DNA from: Algibacter sp045066735
GTDB taxonomy: Bacteria; Bacteroidota; Bacteroidia; Flavobacteriales; Flavobacteriaceae
Length of the DNA stretch: 64,000 nucleotides
NCBI RefSeq assembly: GCF_045066735.1
Contig: NZ_JBISHH010000021.1
Coordinates: forward strand, 1 to 64,000
Reading direction: 5' to 3'
A program made the translations under genes and the position numbers. This document shows, in pieces, positions 18,038 to 26,877 of this stretch. The first letter of the stretch is position 1; each line of letters begins with the position of its first letter. A model generated the notes under the pieces. That model made no database searches, was not told where the DNA came from, and saw only the letters and a program-made list of their open reading frames with translations.

Positions 18038-18048
18038 ACCTCCTCTCT
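18038..18048 (-). promoter_or_regulatory. Strong Shine-Dalgarno of rpsU
   Basis: The minus strand reads AGAGAGGAGGT, then 9 nt, then the ATG at 18028. GGAGGT is a full match to the anti-Shine-Dalgarno core. Neighbouring genes such as tuf, rplK and typA have A/T-rich leaders with no SD. Confidence 0.85.
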
Positions 18049-18066
18049 TTTAGAATTTTCAGGGTG

Positions 18067-18074
18067 CAAATATA
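18067..18074 (-). promoter_or_regulatory. rpsU: -7 box of the rpsU promoter
   Basis: TATATTTG on the minus strand matches TAnnTTTG and lies about 20 bp before the SD, giving a leader of roughly 30 nt. No clear -33 TTG is seen. Confidence 0.6.
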
Positions 18075-18177
18075 TAATAATTTCTAAATAATAATTAAAA
18101 TTTAAAATATTTTTTTTGAATTGTTTTATGCGGATATCGTACACGCTATCTTTTTAACTCTTAGAAAGCGGGTTTGC

Positions 18178-18320
18178 CTGCAAAAACGATTGATGCGGCA
18201 TCCTTTTTTGTGCTTTCCCTGAACATAAATAGATGTAAAAAATTGAAATGTTCGCTTAGTGCATTTATAAAACTAAGCCTTCTTAAGCTCAAAAAAGATA
18301 TAGGGGAAAGCGTGTTTGCG
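18178..18320 (+). ncRNA. Candidate structured RNA element, copy A
   Basis: The plus strand holds a 5' block CGATTGATGCGGCATC and a 3' block GATATAGGGGAAAGCG. Between them CTTTTTTGTGC (18200-18213 region) pairs with GCTCAAAAAAG at 10 of 11 positions, and an inner hairpin GCTTAGT/ACTAAGC pairs perfectly. The same layout with different stem sequences occurs at 52998-53170 on the minus strand. It fills most of the 390-bp gap between rpsU and the acyl-CoA dehydrogenase gene; no open frame is present. Confidence 0.6.
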
Positions 18321-18418
18321 CCTTAGCACTATTCAATTTTAATAAAAACCCACACCTGAAATTAACGTTCTATAAATGAAAAACACAAATTATAATAGGC
18401 GCAATTTGCCCAAATAAA

Positions 18419-19585
18419 TTATGTTGCTTCTTTGTATTCTTTTTTATCGATGATAATTTTCGCTAGAATTTCTCGCAAAATCTCTGATGTTCCGCCACCA
18501 ATTGGCCCTAAACGACTATCTCGTAAGAGTCTTGCCATTGGGTAATCTTCCATGTAGCCATAACCTCCTAGAAATTGCAGACATTGATAAATAACCTCGT
18601 CGGCCATTTTAGTAGACCTTAACTTAGACATGGTAGCTTCTTTCACTACATATTCCCCTTTATTTAATCGATATGCTACGGCGTAGTTAAATGTTTTACA
18701 CATTTCCATATCGGTATATAAATCGGCAATGGTATGGCGTAAGGCTTGGAATTTATCGATAGTACGACCAAAGGCTTGGCGTTCGCTCATGTACTTTAAA
18801 GCATATTCTAATGCAAATTCTGCTCGTGCATGACCATTAATCCCCATAATTAAGCGCTCTAAAGCAAAATGTTGCATAATGTATCCAAACCCTTTATTTT
18901 CTTCGCCTAAAAGTTGGTTTACTGGAATCTCAACATTATCAAAAGCAATTTCACCTGTGTCGGATGCTCTCCAACCTAACTTATTGAGTTTAGTTGCCGA
19001 TAACCCTTTGCTTTCGCGATCTACAACAAATATACTAATACCTTTATTACCTAATTCTGGACTTGTTTTTGCTGCCACCACAAGGTAATCGCTTAAAACT
19101 CCATTTGTAATAAACGTTTTTGAGCCATTGATAACGTAACTATCTCCTTTTTTAACTGCTGTAGTGCGCATACCTGCAACATCACTTCCCCCAAAAGGCT
19201 CGCTAATACATAGACAACCTATTTTATCTCCAGCAATACTTGGCACTAAGTATTTTTGTTTTATAGCCTCATCTCCTTCTGCATTTAAATGCGTCATGGC
19301 TAAATAAACATGAGCCCAAATAGCTGCGGCAAAGCCACCTGAATTTACTTTTTGAAGCTCTTCGAGCAGAATTACGGTGTAAAATAAATCTAAATCTAAT
19401 CCTCCGTAAGTTTCAGGATATTTTATTCCGAAGAATCCCATATCACCGAATTTTTTCCAAATAAAGCGGTCTATTGTTCCCGTTTGCTCCCACTTATCAA
19501 TATGGGGAACAATTTCTTTTTGTAAAAAATCTTGGAGGCTTTTCCTAAAAAGTTGGTGTTCTTCTGTGAAGTACATGCTATTCAT
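18419..19585 (-). CDS. Acyl-CoA dehydrogenase
   Basis: This 388-residue flavoprotein oxidises an acyl-CoA to the trans-2-enoyl-CoA and passes electrons to ETF. The three-domain family pattern is clear: N-terminal helices, a middle domain with CISEPFGGSDVAGMRTTA and GWRASDTGEIAFDNVEIP, and a C-terminal domain with ERQAFGRTIDKFQALRH and QFLGGYGYMEDYPMARLLRDSR, then IGGGTSEILREILA. Substrate chain length cannot be read. The ATG shares its A with the stop of the upstream HhH gene (TAATG). A second ATG three codons later is possible. Confidence 0.95.
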   Translation of the reverse strand: MNSMYFTEEHQLFRKSLQDFLQKEIVPHIDKWEQTGTIDRFIWKKFGDMGFFGIKYPETYGGLDLDLFYTVILLEELQKVNSGGFAAAIWAHVYLAMTHLNAEGDEAIKQKYLVPSIAGDKIGCLCISEPFGGSDVAGMRTTAVKKGDSYVINGSKTFITNGVLSDYLVVAAKTSPELGNKGISIFVVDRESKGLSATKLNKLGWRASDTGEIAFDNVEIPVNQLLGEENKGFGYIMQHFALERLIMGINGHARAEFALEYALKYMSERQAFGRTIDKFQALRHTIADLYTDMEMCKTFNYAVAYRLNKGEYVVKEATMSKLRSTKMADEVIYQCLQFLGGYGYMEDYPMARLLRDSRLGPIGGGTSEILREILAKIIIDKKEYKEAT

Positions 19586-20466
19586 TAGTTAGTGTTGTCA
19601 ATTTGCAAATATAATTCAATTATCTTGATTTTATTTAGCGGAAAGTCTTTTACTTTAAGTAATTCTGAAAAGGATTTAAAGCCCTCTCGCAAGTTACGAT
19701 ACTCAATAATGCGATGCGCTAAATCGTAATCAATATGCTGTACAGTTACCAATTGATCGATAGTGGCTGTATTTAAATTTATTTTTTGAATATTTCGAGG
19801 GGTTTTAACCGTAAAATCTAATTTGATTTTATCGATAACTTGTGGTGTTAAACCATAAACATCTTGCAATTGCACATCATCTATAAAACCGCCTTTAAAT
19901 TTATTTCGGAATTTTATAATTCGTTTTGAAAAAGCTTCTCCAATACCATTTACTGCTTGAAGTTGTTTAGCCGTAGCCTTATTCAAGTCTTGTTTTTGCG
20001 CAAACGTTTTGGGTTTGGTTTTATATGAATTATTATAGGATGATTTAACCGTTTTAGGATTGGTAACCCATTCTGGAAATTTAAAATACGGCGATATACT
20101 ATTTAATAGAGAATCTGATACTTGCGTGACTTCTTGAAATTGTTTACTTGAGTTTATCCAACGATTTTGCTTTCTAAAATTGAGAAGTCTATCAATTTCT
20201 TCATTACTCATACCCAACGTTGAACCTTTATAATCTGTTATAAAATTGGGATTGAAAGGAAATATTTTAGGTTTACGTGCTTCTAATTCAATAGCTTTAA
20301 GCGAATCTATTTCGTTAGTAAACTTTACGAACTCAGCCTTATTCGTTTGAATGTCTTCTCCAGAAAAATCAACAAAAAAGTAAACGCACTGCAGCACAAT
20401 AATTAGTAAAGACAATAAAAAAATCCCATGCCGTTGGTTTTTAGAAAACGTGACATGGGATTTCAT
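19585..20466 (-). CDS. ComEA-like helix-hairpin-helix membrane-anchored protein
   Basis: This 293-residue protein has one N-terminal membrane segment (about residues 13-33) and an extracytoplasmic part with repeated helix-hairpin-helix units. The clearest are DLNKATAKQLQAVNGIGEAFSKRIIKFR and NLNTATIDQLVTVQHIDYDLAHRIIEYR, with a more divergent one near residues 80-110. ComEA-type HhH domains bind DNA non-specifically during uptake, but this protein is longer than classic ComEA and three-HhH versions are common in Bacteroidota with unknown role. It is coupled by a one-base overlap to the acyl-CoA dehydrogenase gene. Confidence 0.85.
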   Translation of the reverse strand: MKSHVTFSKNQRHGIFLLSLLIIVLQCVYFFVDFSGEDIQTNKAEFVKFTNEIDSLKAIELEARKPKIFPFNPNFITDYKGSTLGMSNEEIDRLLNFRKQNRWINSSKQFQEVTQVSDSLLNSISPYFKFPEWVTNPKTVKSSYNNSYKTKPKTFAQKQDLNKATAKQLQAVNGIGEAFSKRIIKFRNKFKGGFIDDVQLQDVYGLTPQVIDKIKLDFTVKTPRNIQKINLNTATIDQLVTVQHIDYDLAHRIIEYRNLREGFKSFSELLKVKDFPLNKIKIIELYLQIDNTN

Positions 20467-20484
20467 ATATAAAAGTTTTAGATT

Positions 20485-22179
20485 TTAGTTTTCTAACGCG
20501 TCCTTTTTAAGTTTTATAGCTCCTAAATATCTATTTAATTGTTTTTTAACAACTGGGAATAAGAAGTAGAGACCAATCATATTAGGGAATACCATCGCGA
20601 ATATCATAGCATCTGAGAAATCCCAAATAGATTTCATACTAGCAGCAGCTCCAATAATTACGAAAGTTAAAAATAATATTTTATAAGTTAAATCTGCAGC
20701 TTTACCTCTTCCGAATAAAAACTTCCAAGATTGTAACCCGTAATACGACCAAGAGATCATAGTTGAAACCGCAAACAGCACCACTGCTACAGTTAAAAAC
20801 ACATTAGAGTAAGGAATATACTCTGCAAAGGCTTTTGCTGTAATACCTGCTCCCTCATAAGATTCGCCATTGATAATTGCAACACCTTGTCCTGTAACAT
20901 CGCCATACTCAAAGAATCCGCCAAAGTTAAAAATGATAATAACTAAAGCTGTCATAGTACAAATTACAACCGTATCAATAAATGGCTCTAATAAGGCAAC
21001 TAAACCTTCACTAGCAGAATATTTTGTTCTTACCGCTGAATGTGCAATAGATGCAGACCCTGCTCCTGCTTCGTTTGAAAAGGCAGCACGCTTGAAACCT
21101 ACTAATAAAACACCTATAAACCCTCCAACACCAATTGCTGTTGGGTTAAATGCTTCTTCTAAAATTAAACCTACAGCATCATCAATAAGTGTGAAATTAC
21201 TTAAAATGATATATAAACAACAAATGATGTATAACAATGCCATAAATGGTACCACTTTTTCTGTAACAGATGCAATACGTTTAATACCACCAATAATAAT
21301 GATACCTACAGTAAAAGCTAATATAACTCCAATCCAGAATCCAGCTCCGGTACTTTCTAATCCTAATAAATCTTTTATTACAATTGTAGCTTGGTTAGAT
21401 TGTGCAGCATTACCACCACCAAAAGAACCTCCAATACAAAAGATTGCAAATACAACCGCCGCAACTTTTCCAAGTTTAGCAAAACCGCGTTCCTTTAAAC
21501 CTTTCTTTAAATAATACATTGGTCCTCCGTAAACCGTACCATCTTCTCCAACATCTCTATATTGTACACCTAAAGTACATTCAACAAATTTTGTTGACAT
21601 CCCTAGTAACCCACAAATAATCATCCAAAAAGTTGCTCCCGGACCACCAAGTGCAATCGCTAATGCTACACCTGCAATATTACCATTACCAACAGTACCC
21701 GATACTGCAGTAGCTAATGCTTGAAAGTGACTCACTTCTCCTTCACTACTTTCGTCTCTAATAGTATCAACAATATCACCATCTACGGCCAAATCGTTTT
21801 CTACACTAACAAGATGTTCTTCAATATCGTCAACAGTGTTAATGTCTACTCCTTGAGCTATACCTCCTTCTCCGTAAAGTTCTTTCGCACCATGCTTTTC
21901 AATATCTTCAAATTTACCTCTTACCGTTTTAATGGCCTTACCAAAATATCTAATGTTTGGAAAACCGAAATAAATAGTAAAAAACAATGCACTTACTACT
22001 AAAAGAATTAAAACAAAAGGAGTACCAAATACTTGAAAGAAGATAACACTTGAGAAAAAATCTGAAATTGGCTTAAACGCCTGGTCTATTTGCTGGTCTA
22101 TACCTAACTCGGCTGTTTCTTGTGCAAATGTTAAAAAAGGTGCTATTAATGTAAAAATTGAAAGAAGATATTTCTTCAT
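20485..22179 (-). CDS. AGCS family sodium:amino acid (alanine/glycine) symporter
   Basis: This 564-residue inner-membrane transporter shows the family signature HFQALATAVSGTVGNGNIAGVALAIALGGPGA and the GFKRAAFSNEAGAGSASIAH motif, with about ten further hydrophobic spans. These carriers import alanine or glycine with sodium. Two oddities: the protein begins with a signal-peptide-like stretch (residues 1-20, ending TFAQ), and an acidic insert of about 60 residues lies between the IRYFGKAIKTVRGKFED segment and the signature motif. Substrate is inferred only from family. Confidence 0.93.
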   Translation of the reverse strand: MKKYLLSIFTLIAPFLTFAQETAELGIDQQIDQAFKPISDFFSSVIFFQVFGTPFVLILLVVSALFFTIYFGFPNIRYFGKAIKTVRGKFEDIEKHGAKELYGEGGIAQGVDINTVDDIEEHLVSVENDLAVDGDIVDTIRDESSEGEVSHFQALATAVSGTVGNGNIAGVALAIALGGPGATFWMIICGLLGMSTKFVECTLGVQYRDVGEDGTVYGGPMYYLKKGLKERGFAKLGKVAAVVFAIFCIGGSFGGGNAAQSNQATIVIKDLLGLESTGAGFWIGVILAFTVGIIIIGGIKRIASVTEKVVPFMALLYIICCLYIILSNFTLIDDAVGLILEEAFNPTAIGVGGFIGVLLVGFKRAAFSNEAGAGSASIAHSAVRTKYSASEGLVALLEPFIDTVVICTMTALVIIIFNFGGFFEYGDVTGQGVAIINGESYEGAGITAKAFAEYIPYSNVFLTVAVVLFAVSTMISWSYYGLQSWKFLFGRGKAADLTYKILFLTFVIIGAAASMKSIWDFSDAMIFAMVFPNMIGLYFLFPVVKKQLNRYLGAIKLKKDALEN

Positions 22180-22260
22180 AAGATATTATGTTGGTTAATT
22201 AAATTTCAAAAAACTAGCTCATTCTCTTATAGAATGACACAAAAAAGTAGCAAGATGCTA

Positions 22261-22289
22261 AAAAAAAACGGTATTTTAAAAAAAATACC
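22261..22289 (-). terminator. Intrinsic terminator after the potassium channel gene
   Basis: CGGTATTTT (22268-22276) pairs with AAAATACCG (22281-22289), and on the minus strand the stem is followed by a T run (22267-22260). It lies 16 bp past the stop. Confidence 0.8.
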
Positions 22290-22304
22290 GCTAAAATCGT
22301 ATGA

Positions 22305-23327
22305 TTACTGCTCTATATTATACTCCGTATTTAATGCTTCGATTTGTTCTGGACGCCCCAAAACAATAATTTTAGAATTTTTAGCCAATTCTAATTCTGC
22401 TTCTGGGTTAACAATATATTCTCCGTTTTCATCTTTATAGCCAATTACGGTACAACCCGTTTTTCGACGTAAATCTAAATCACGAATAGTTTTAACTTTA
22501 TTATTACTATGTAGCTTTTCTACAGCTACTTCCTCTATATTAATGTTCGATTTACCTACAATTGATAAATTATCAATAAATTCCATAAGCCCCGGAACCA
22601 CAACTAATGACGCCATATGATCTCCACCTATTTTATCGGGTAAAATAACATTATTTGCTCCTGCAAATTTTAGTTTAGTATAAGAAGATTCTTGAGATGC
22701 ACGACTTATAATATTAATAGTTGGGTTAATTTGTCTTGCAGAAAGCACTACAAACAAATTATCGGCATCACTAGGCAGAGCTGATATAAAACAACTTGCA
22801 CGATCTACACCAGCCTGCACAAGGGTTTCATCTTCGTTGGCATTACCAATAACATAAGGCGCGCCATCTAGCTCCAACCGTTCTATCATTTCCTTATTTT
22901 TTTCAACAATAACATAAGACCGGTTGTGTGCTGCCAATTTTACAGCCGCTTGCTTTCCATTTCTTCCGTAGCCGCAAATAATAATATGATTGTTAAAAGC
23001 ATCTATTTTTTTTTGCATCTTTTTCTGTTTTAATTCTTCAATATGGTCTTTACTTAAAATATACTCCGTAATGGTAGATAAAGCGTAACCAACGATTACA
23101 ATACTGGTTAAAATTAAAAAAATGGTGAATATTTTGGAATTATTATCCAACGGAACTACTTCCCCAAACCCCACAGTGGTTATAGTAATTACCGTCATGT
23201 ATAGGGCATCGATTGCGGTATAATCGGAAATCATCATGTAGCCAAAAACCCCAACAAGCAGAATAAGAACCAGCAAAAATACGGCCGTATAAATTTTAGT
23301 TCTAAAAATTCTTATTAATGGATTCAT
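22305..23327 (-). CDS. Two-TM potassium channel with RCK/TrkA-N domain
   Basis: This 340-residue protein has two membrane helices (about 11-30 and 74-93) flanking a pore loop with the selectivity filter TVGFG (TITTVGFGEV). A Rossmann-fold RCK domain follows (IIICGYGRNGKQAAVKL) and a TrkA-C-like end. This is the MthK/Kch-like architecture, so it probably conducts potassium and is gated by a ligand bound to the RCK ring. The filter reads GFG where GYG is commoner; GFG still occurs in functional channels. It starts 3 bp after the PspC-domain gene. Confidence 0.93.
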   Translation of the reverse strand: MNPLIRIFRTKIYTAVFLLVLILLVGVFGYMMISDYTAIDALYMTVITITTVGFGEVVPLDNNSKIFTIFLILTSIVIVGYALSTITEYILSKDHIEELKQKKMQKKIDAFNNHIIICGYGRNGKQAAVKLAAHNRSYVIVEKNKEMIERLELDGAPYVIGNANEDETLVQAGVDRASCFISALPSDADNLFVVLSARQINPTINIISRASQESSYTKLKFAGANNVILPDKIGGDHMASLVVVPGLMEFIDNLSIVGKSNINIEEVAVEKLHSNNKVKTIRDLDLRRKTGCTVIGYKDENGEYIVNPEAELELAKNSKIIVLGRPEQIEALNTEYNIEQ

Positions 23328-23330
23328 AAA

Positions 23331-23558
23331 TTATAGGTCGAAAACCGAAGAGCGTTTGGTGTAAATTAAATCTTTTATACGCATCCAAAAAGCAAGAAAC
23401 AAATACAGAGCAAAACCAAAACCAACCGTAACAAACGTAACATACATAAAAGAGGTTCTCACCACCTTTGCACGAATACCAAAACGATCGGCAATACGCT
23501 GGCATACGTAATAACCATGCTTCTGAAAAAACAATAAAGGTTTATAGATATTGTTCAT
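23331..23558 (-). CDS. PspC-domain small membrane protein
   Basis: This 75-residue protein fits the PspC domain pattern: a short N-terminal part with VCQRIADRFGIRAKVVRTSFMY followed by one hydrophobic span (about residues 38-58) and a basic tail. PspC domains act in envelope stress sensing in other phyla. The gene is directly upstream of the potassium channel gene and probably cotranscribed, so an envelope/ion-homeostasis role is possible but inferred. Confidence 0.8.
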   Translation of the reverse strand: MNNIYKPLLFFQKHGYYVCQRIADRFGIRAKVVRTSFMYVTFVTVGFGFALYLFLAFWMRIKDLIYTKRSSVFDL

Positions 23559-23676
23559 GCCTGCAATTTAAGGATTCCTTTTTTTGTTTAAAAGCTATTA
23601 GGTTGAAATATTTAACGCTTTCTTAATATTAATAACAATACCCTGTGAAATATTGAAATCCTTAGAAAAACAATAA

Positions 23677-24948
23677 CTATTTAGTTAAAAGTGAATTTCC
23701 AACGGCACATTGTAAACATTTGTTTTTATCGCAATACTCTGTTTTTAATTGAATAAGCGATTGTGATTGAAAGGCCGAATTAGACACTTTTTTTAGTTTA
23801 TTAAAAGCATCGATAATACTATTTTTTTCTGAATTGATTTCTGAAGCTATCTTTAAAATGGAGCCATCTATATCTTGCCCTTTTTGTTTAGCATAACAAA
23901 ATTTTAAAGGAAGAATCGTGTTTATTAACAATAAATCTGTGAATGCTTTTGTAATGGCTTTTGTTGAAGATTTAGATGATTTTTGAAACGTATAATGTGT
24001 TTTCCAAAACTCGGAAGTTGAAACATTAAAGAGTTTATAGAAATCTTCGAGCTTATCGAGCTCGATTACTTTAGAAAATAAATTTTGATGCTCATGATAT
24101 AAATTTGCGAATTGAGACAGTCGTATGGTTGGAAAATTTGGTGGCCGTAATCTAAAAAACTGTAATGGCAATACTTGATTTTCTTTAAGCTGAAACTTCT
24201 GTTTTAAAAAACTGTATTCTTTTGATAAACTTATATAGTAAGCATCTTCCAAAGGTTCTGACAATAAATTAGCTTGTCCAAACAATAAGGCTTCTAAACT
24301 TTGCAAATTAGATTGTGATTTTCTAACCACCGAAAAATCGACCGATTGCGCTAAACTTAAAAAAGCATCTCCATTTACTTTTAGCCCAAAGTTTTTGGCA
24401 AGCATTTTAAAAAGCACGGCTTCCCAATCGTTTTTAGATTCTTGCAAAAGCAATTCAATAGCTCCTGCTTTTCGTTCTAGCCTTTCAAAATACAAGCGCT
24501 CTAGCCAATTGGTTAAAACAAAATCTTGGGTATTTACAAAATCGTTTTCACAATTAATCCATGTGTTTTGTTTTGCAAAAAGCTTTTTATAATTGTTTAA
24601 AAGTGTAAAATCAATATAATCACGCAATACTAAGGTTGGAATAGGCGTATTATCTTTTCTAAAAATCTCGGTATCATGCTCCCAAACTACGTGTAGAATA
24701 ACACCATCGTAAGCTAGGTCTTGTTCGTGATTGTGCAAATACCAATCGGATGATTTTATATGGATTTCAACATTTCCAGCCCAAAGCTGCCCGTCGATAG
24801 TTAATTTTGCATTGAAAAAATCTGGCCCAGAATTAAAGTTATGCTGCCCAACAGAAGTTATGTTAACTACCTGCTTTGCCTCCGTTTTTAAACTTTGAGT
24901 TTCAAATTTCTTGAATTTCCAGATGTAGTGTAGAAAATCTTCTTGCAT
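23677..24948 (-). CDS. DUF2851 family protein
   Basis: This 423-residue cytoplasmic protein matches DUF2851, a family common in Bacteroidota with no established function. The conserved N-terminal part reads GQHNFNSGPDFFNAKL, WAGNVEIHIKSSDWYLHNH and VILHVVWEHD, which has the look of a PD-(D/E)xK-like or related beta-rich core, though this is speculation. A C-terminal cluster CDKNKCLQCAVGN resembles a metal-binding Cys motif. No signal peptide. It is divergent from the DUF2721 gene. Confidence 0.88.
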   Translation of the reverse strand: MQEDFLHYIWKFKKFETQSLKTEAKQVVNITSVGQHNFNSGPDFFNAKLTIDGQLWAGNVEIHIKSSDWYLHNHEQDLAYDGVILHVVWEHDTEIFRKDNTPIPTLVLRDYIDFTLLNNYKKLFAKQNTWINCENDFVNTQDFVLTNWLERLYFERLERKAGAIELLLQESKNDWEAVLFKMLAKNFGLKVNGDAFLSLAQSVDFSVVRKSQSNLQSLEALLFGQANLLSEPLEDAYYISLSKEYSFLKQKFQLKENQVLPLQFFRLRPPNFPTIRLSQFANLYHEHQNLFSKVIELDKLEDFYKLFNVSTSEFWKTHYTFQKSSKSSTKAITKAFTDLLLINTILPLKFCYAKQKGQDIDGSILKIASEINSEKNSIIDAFNKLKKVSNSAFQSQSLIQLKTEYCDKNKCLQCAVGNSLLTK

Positions 24949-25053
24949 TTTTTAAAGATAGAATACCAGTTTAAAATTTCCAAATGAAATTAAAAATTGA
25001 ATTTTAGTATAGTAACACAGCTAAGCAATAATCTTAAGGTTTAATTAAATTGC

Positions 25054-25061
25054 TAACTTTG
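25054..25061 (+). promoter_or_regulatory. -7 box for the DUF2721 gene
   Basis: TAACTTTG matches TAnnTTTG and lies 22 bp before the ATG at 25084. No -33 TTG at the usual distance. Confidence 0.5.
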
Positions 25062-25083
25062 CCACCTAGTACAAAATTACATT

Positions 25084-25482
25084 ATGGAACAACTTACACT
25101 TACTACTCCTGCTCTTTTATTTTCGGCTATTTCCTTAATTATGTTAGCATATACCAACAGGTTTTTAGCTTACGCCGCAACTATTAGAAACTTGCACGAC
25201 AAGTATACGGAGAAAAAAGACAGTGTGTTAATGGCACAAATACAGAATATAAAGAAGCGTTTGTATTTAACGCGAAGCATGCAAATTTTCGGTATTTCGA
25301 GTTTACTGCTATGTGTAATGACTATGTTTTTAATTTATATACAGCAAAACGCTATTGCTGTTTGGGTGTTTGGCTTGGCGCTTCTTTTGTTAATCGCTTC
25401 GTTATCGCTTTTAATTATTGAAATTCAAATTTCAGTTAAGGCTCTAGAGCACCATATTAGTGATATTGAAAATAATAAGTAA
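25084..25482 (+). CDS. DUF2721 family membrane protein
   Basis: This 132-residue protein has three predicted membrane helices (about residues 9-30, 67-86 and 91-113) with a cytoplasmic charged loop between the first two. The pattern fits DUF2721, a small membrane family of unknown function. The three-TM gene at 61798-62169 has the same architecture and may be a distant relative. A structured RNA element (copy C) follows the stop by about 50 bp on the same strand. Confidence 0.82.
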   Translation: MEQLTLTTPALLFSAISLIMLAYTNRFLAYAATIRNLHDKYTEKKDSVLMAQIQNIKKRLYLTRSMQIFGISSLLLCVMTMFLIYIQQNAIAVWVFGLALLLLIASLSLLIIEIQISVKALEHHISDIENNK

Positions 25483-25534
25483 CCCTAGTAGAATTTAAAA
25501 AAACGTAACAATAAACAGGACCTTGGCTGATAAT

Positions 25535-25618
25535 GCGCTAGGGATTGAACGGTTTGTTTGAGCTCCCTGACTTTTTAGGAGGGAGCGAGTAGTGAAAGCC
25601 CGACCCTTGGGGTAGCGC
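25535..25618 (+). ncRNA. Candidate structured RNA element, copy C
   Basis: GCGCTA (25535-25540) pairs with TAGCGC (25613-25618) to close the element. Inside are a 7-bp hairpin GCTCCCT/AGGGAGC and a short ACCC/GGGT hairpin. The conserved single-stranded blocks GGGATTGAACGGTTTGTTTG and GCGAGTAGTGAAAGCCCG also occur in copy D at 59985-60066, where the closing stem is changed on both sides. It lies in the 3' region of the DUF2721 gene. Confidence 0.75.
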
Positions 25619-25633
25619 CCAAAATTTTAAAAT

Positions 25634-26869
25634 TTACTGGAACCTAATGGCTTTTACTGGAGATATTTTTGTAATAATATACGAGGGTATTAAAAGCATA
25701 AGTAAACACAGAATTAGTGTCCCTATATTTAGCGCAACTATATAACTTAAACTTATATATACTGGAGCTTCGGATACGTAATACACGCTTGGATCTAATG
25801 GAAATAGTTTGAAATATTTTTGCGCAAACAGCAGCCCTAAACCGAGCAAGTTACCCCAAAATAAACCTAGTAAAATAAGGTAGGATGCATTGTATAGAAA
25901 AAGTTTACGTATACTCCAATTGTTACTTCCGAGGGCTTTTAAAATCCCTATCATTTGCGTACGTTCGAGTATTAAAACGAGTAGTGCAGTAATCATGTTT
26001 ATACCTGCTACTAGAATCATAATACCGATAATGCCATAAATATTTTTATCGAATATTTTTATCCACTCAAAAATGGAACTGTACTTATTACTTACGGTAA
26101 TCGTGTTGAGTGTAGACGGTGTGTTTTGGTAAATTTCGATACCTTTTCTATCAAGTTCTGAATAATCGGAAATAAAAACTTCGAAGTTCCCTATTTGGTC
26201 TTCTTCCCAATTATTAATACGTTGTATATGGCGAATGTTCCCTAATAAATATTGTTGATCTAACTCCTGAAAACCGGAATTATAAATACCTACAATTTGG
26301 AATGATATAATGTTTGGTGCTTTTTCGGTATCGTCTTTTGCAAATACCATCTGAAATTTTTCACCAACCTTAAAACCTAGCCTATCGGCTAAATATTGCG
26401 AAATTAAAACCTCTTCGCTCCATTTTTTGGTAAAGCTTGGTAGTTTGCCTTCTACAAGAAATTCTTGAAAGTAACTCCAATCGAAATCTTGACCGACACC
26501 TTTAAACACGGCCCCTTCGAAATCGGTTTCTGTTCTAATGATTCCGAATTTTGTTGCTACGGCTTGTACGTGCTTTATACCATCAACCTCTTTAAACTCT
26601 GGATAAAACTCCTGATTTTTAGAGATTGGCACGATACTTTCTTGTGAGTTATTACTATCGAAATTACTAATGGTAACATGCCCATTGAAAGCGACCACTT
26701 TATCACGAATTTTTTGTTGCAAACCAATACCTGTAGCAATGGCAATCATCATGACCACAATACCAATAGCAATAGCGGCAATACCAATTTTTATTATTGG
26801 TGCCGATACACTACTTTTATACGCTTTACTACCAATAATGCGTTTGGCTAAAAAAAACTCGTAATTCAA
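25634..26869 (-). CDS. ABC transporter permease of the LolC/LolE (FtsX) type
   Basis: This 411-residue protein has one N-terminal membrane helix, a large periplasmic domain (about residues 45-270, MacB/Lol-like) and three C-terminal helices of the FtsX permease domain (IIGIMILVAGINMITALLVLILERTQMIGILKALG). The ERTQMIGILKALG coupling segment is typical of LolC/LolE, which extract lipoproteins from the inner membrane. The reading frame has no ATG before the conserved N-terminus: the start is probably TTG at 26869, with an in-frame stop two codons upstream. It diverges from the NamZ gene with only 8 bp between starts. Confidence 0.9.
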   Translation of the reverse strand: MNYEFFLAKRIIGSKAYKSSVSAPIIKIGIAAIAIGIVVMMIAIATGIGLQQKIRDKVVAFNGHVTISNFDSNNSQESIVPISKNQEFYPEFKEVDGIKHVQAVATKFGIIRTETDFEGAVFKGVGQDFDWSYFQEFLVEGKLPSFTKKWSEEVLISQYLADRLGFKVGEKFQMVFAKDDTEKAPNIISFQIVGIYNSGFQELDQQYLLGNIRHIQRINNWEEDQIGNFEVFISDYSELDRKGIEIYQNTPSTLNTITVSNKYSSIFEWIKIFDKNIYGIIGIMILVAGINMITALLVLILERTQMIGILKALGSNNWSIRKLFLYNASYLILLGLFWGNLLGLGLLFAQKYFKLFPLDPSVYYVSEAPVYISLSYIVALNIGTLILCLLMLLIPSYIITKISPVKAIRFQ

Positions 26870-26877
26870 AATTTATT

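Noticed and set aside
18121..18177. Possible second, degenerate RNA copy beside copy A (AAAAAGATAGCG on the minus strand)
   Set aside because: Only the 3' block is vaguely present; no matching 5' block or stem can be found.
20870..21514. 214-codon plus-strand open frame inside the symporter gene
   Set aside because: It lies antisense to a strongly conserved AGCS gene, is low-complexity (Pro/Thr/Ile-rich), and has no promoter or family features.
23302..23505. 67-codon minus-strand frame overlapping PspC
   Set aside because: It overlaps both the PspC-domain and channel genes in another frame and has no family features; the PspC frame is the real one.
25541..25560. GGGATTGAACGGTTTG-like block as part of a CRISPR repeat
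   Set aside because: Some CRISPR repeats contain GATTGAA, but only one copy per locus occurs and there is no repeat-spacer array.
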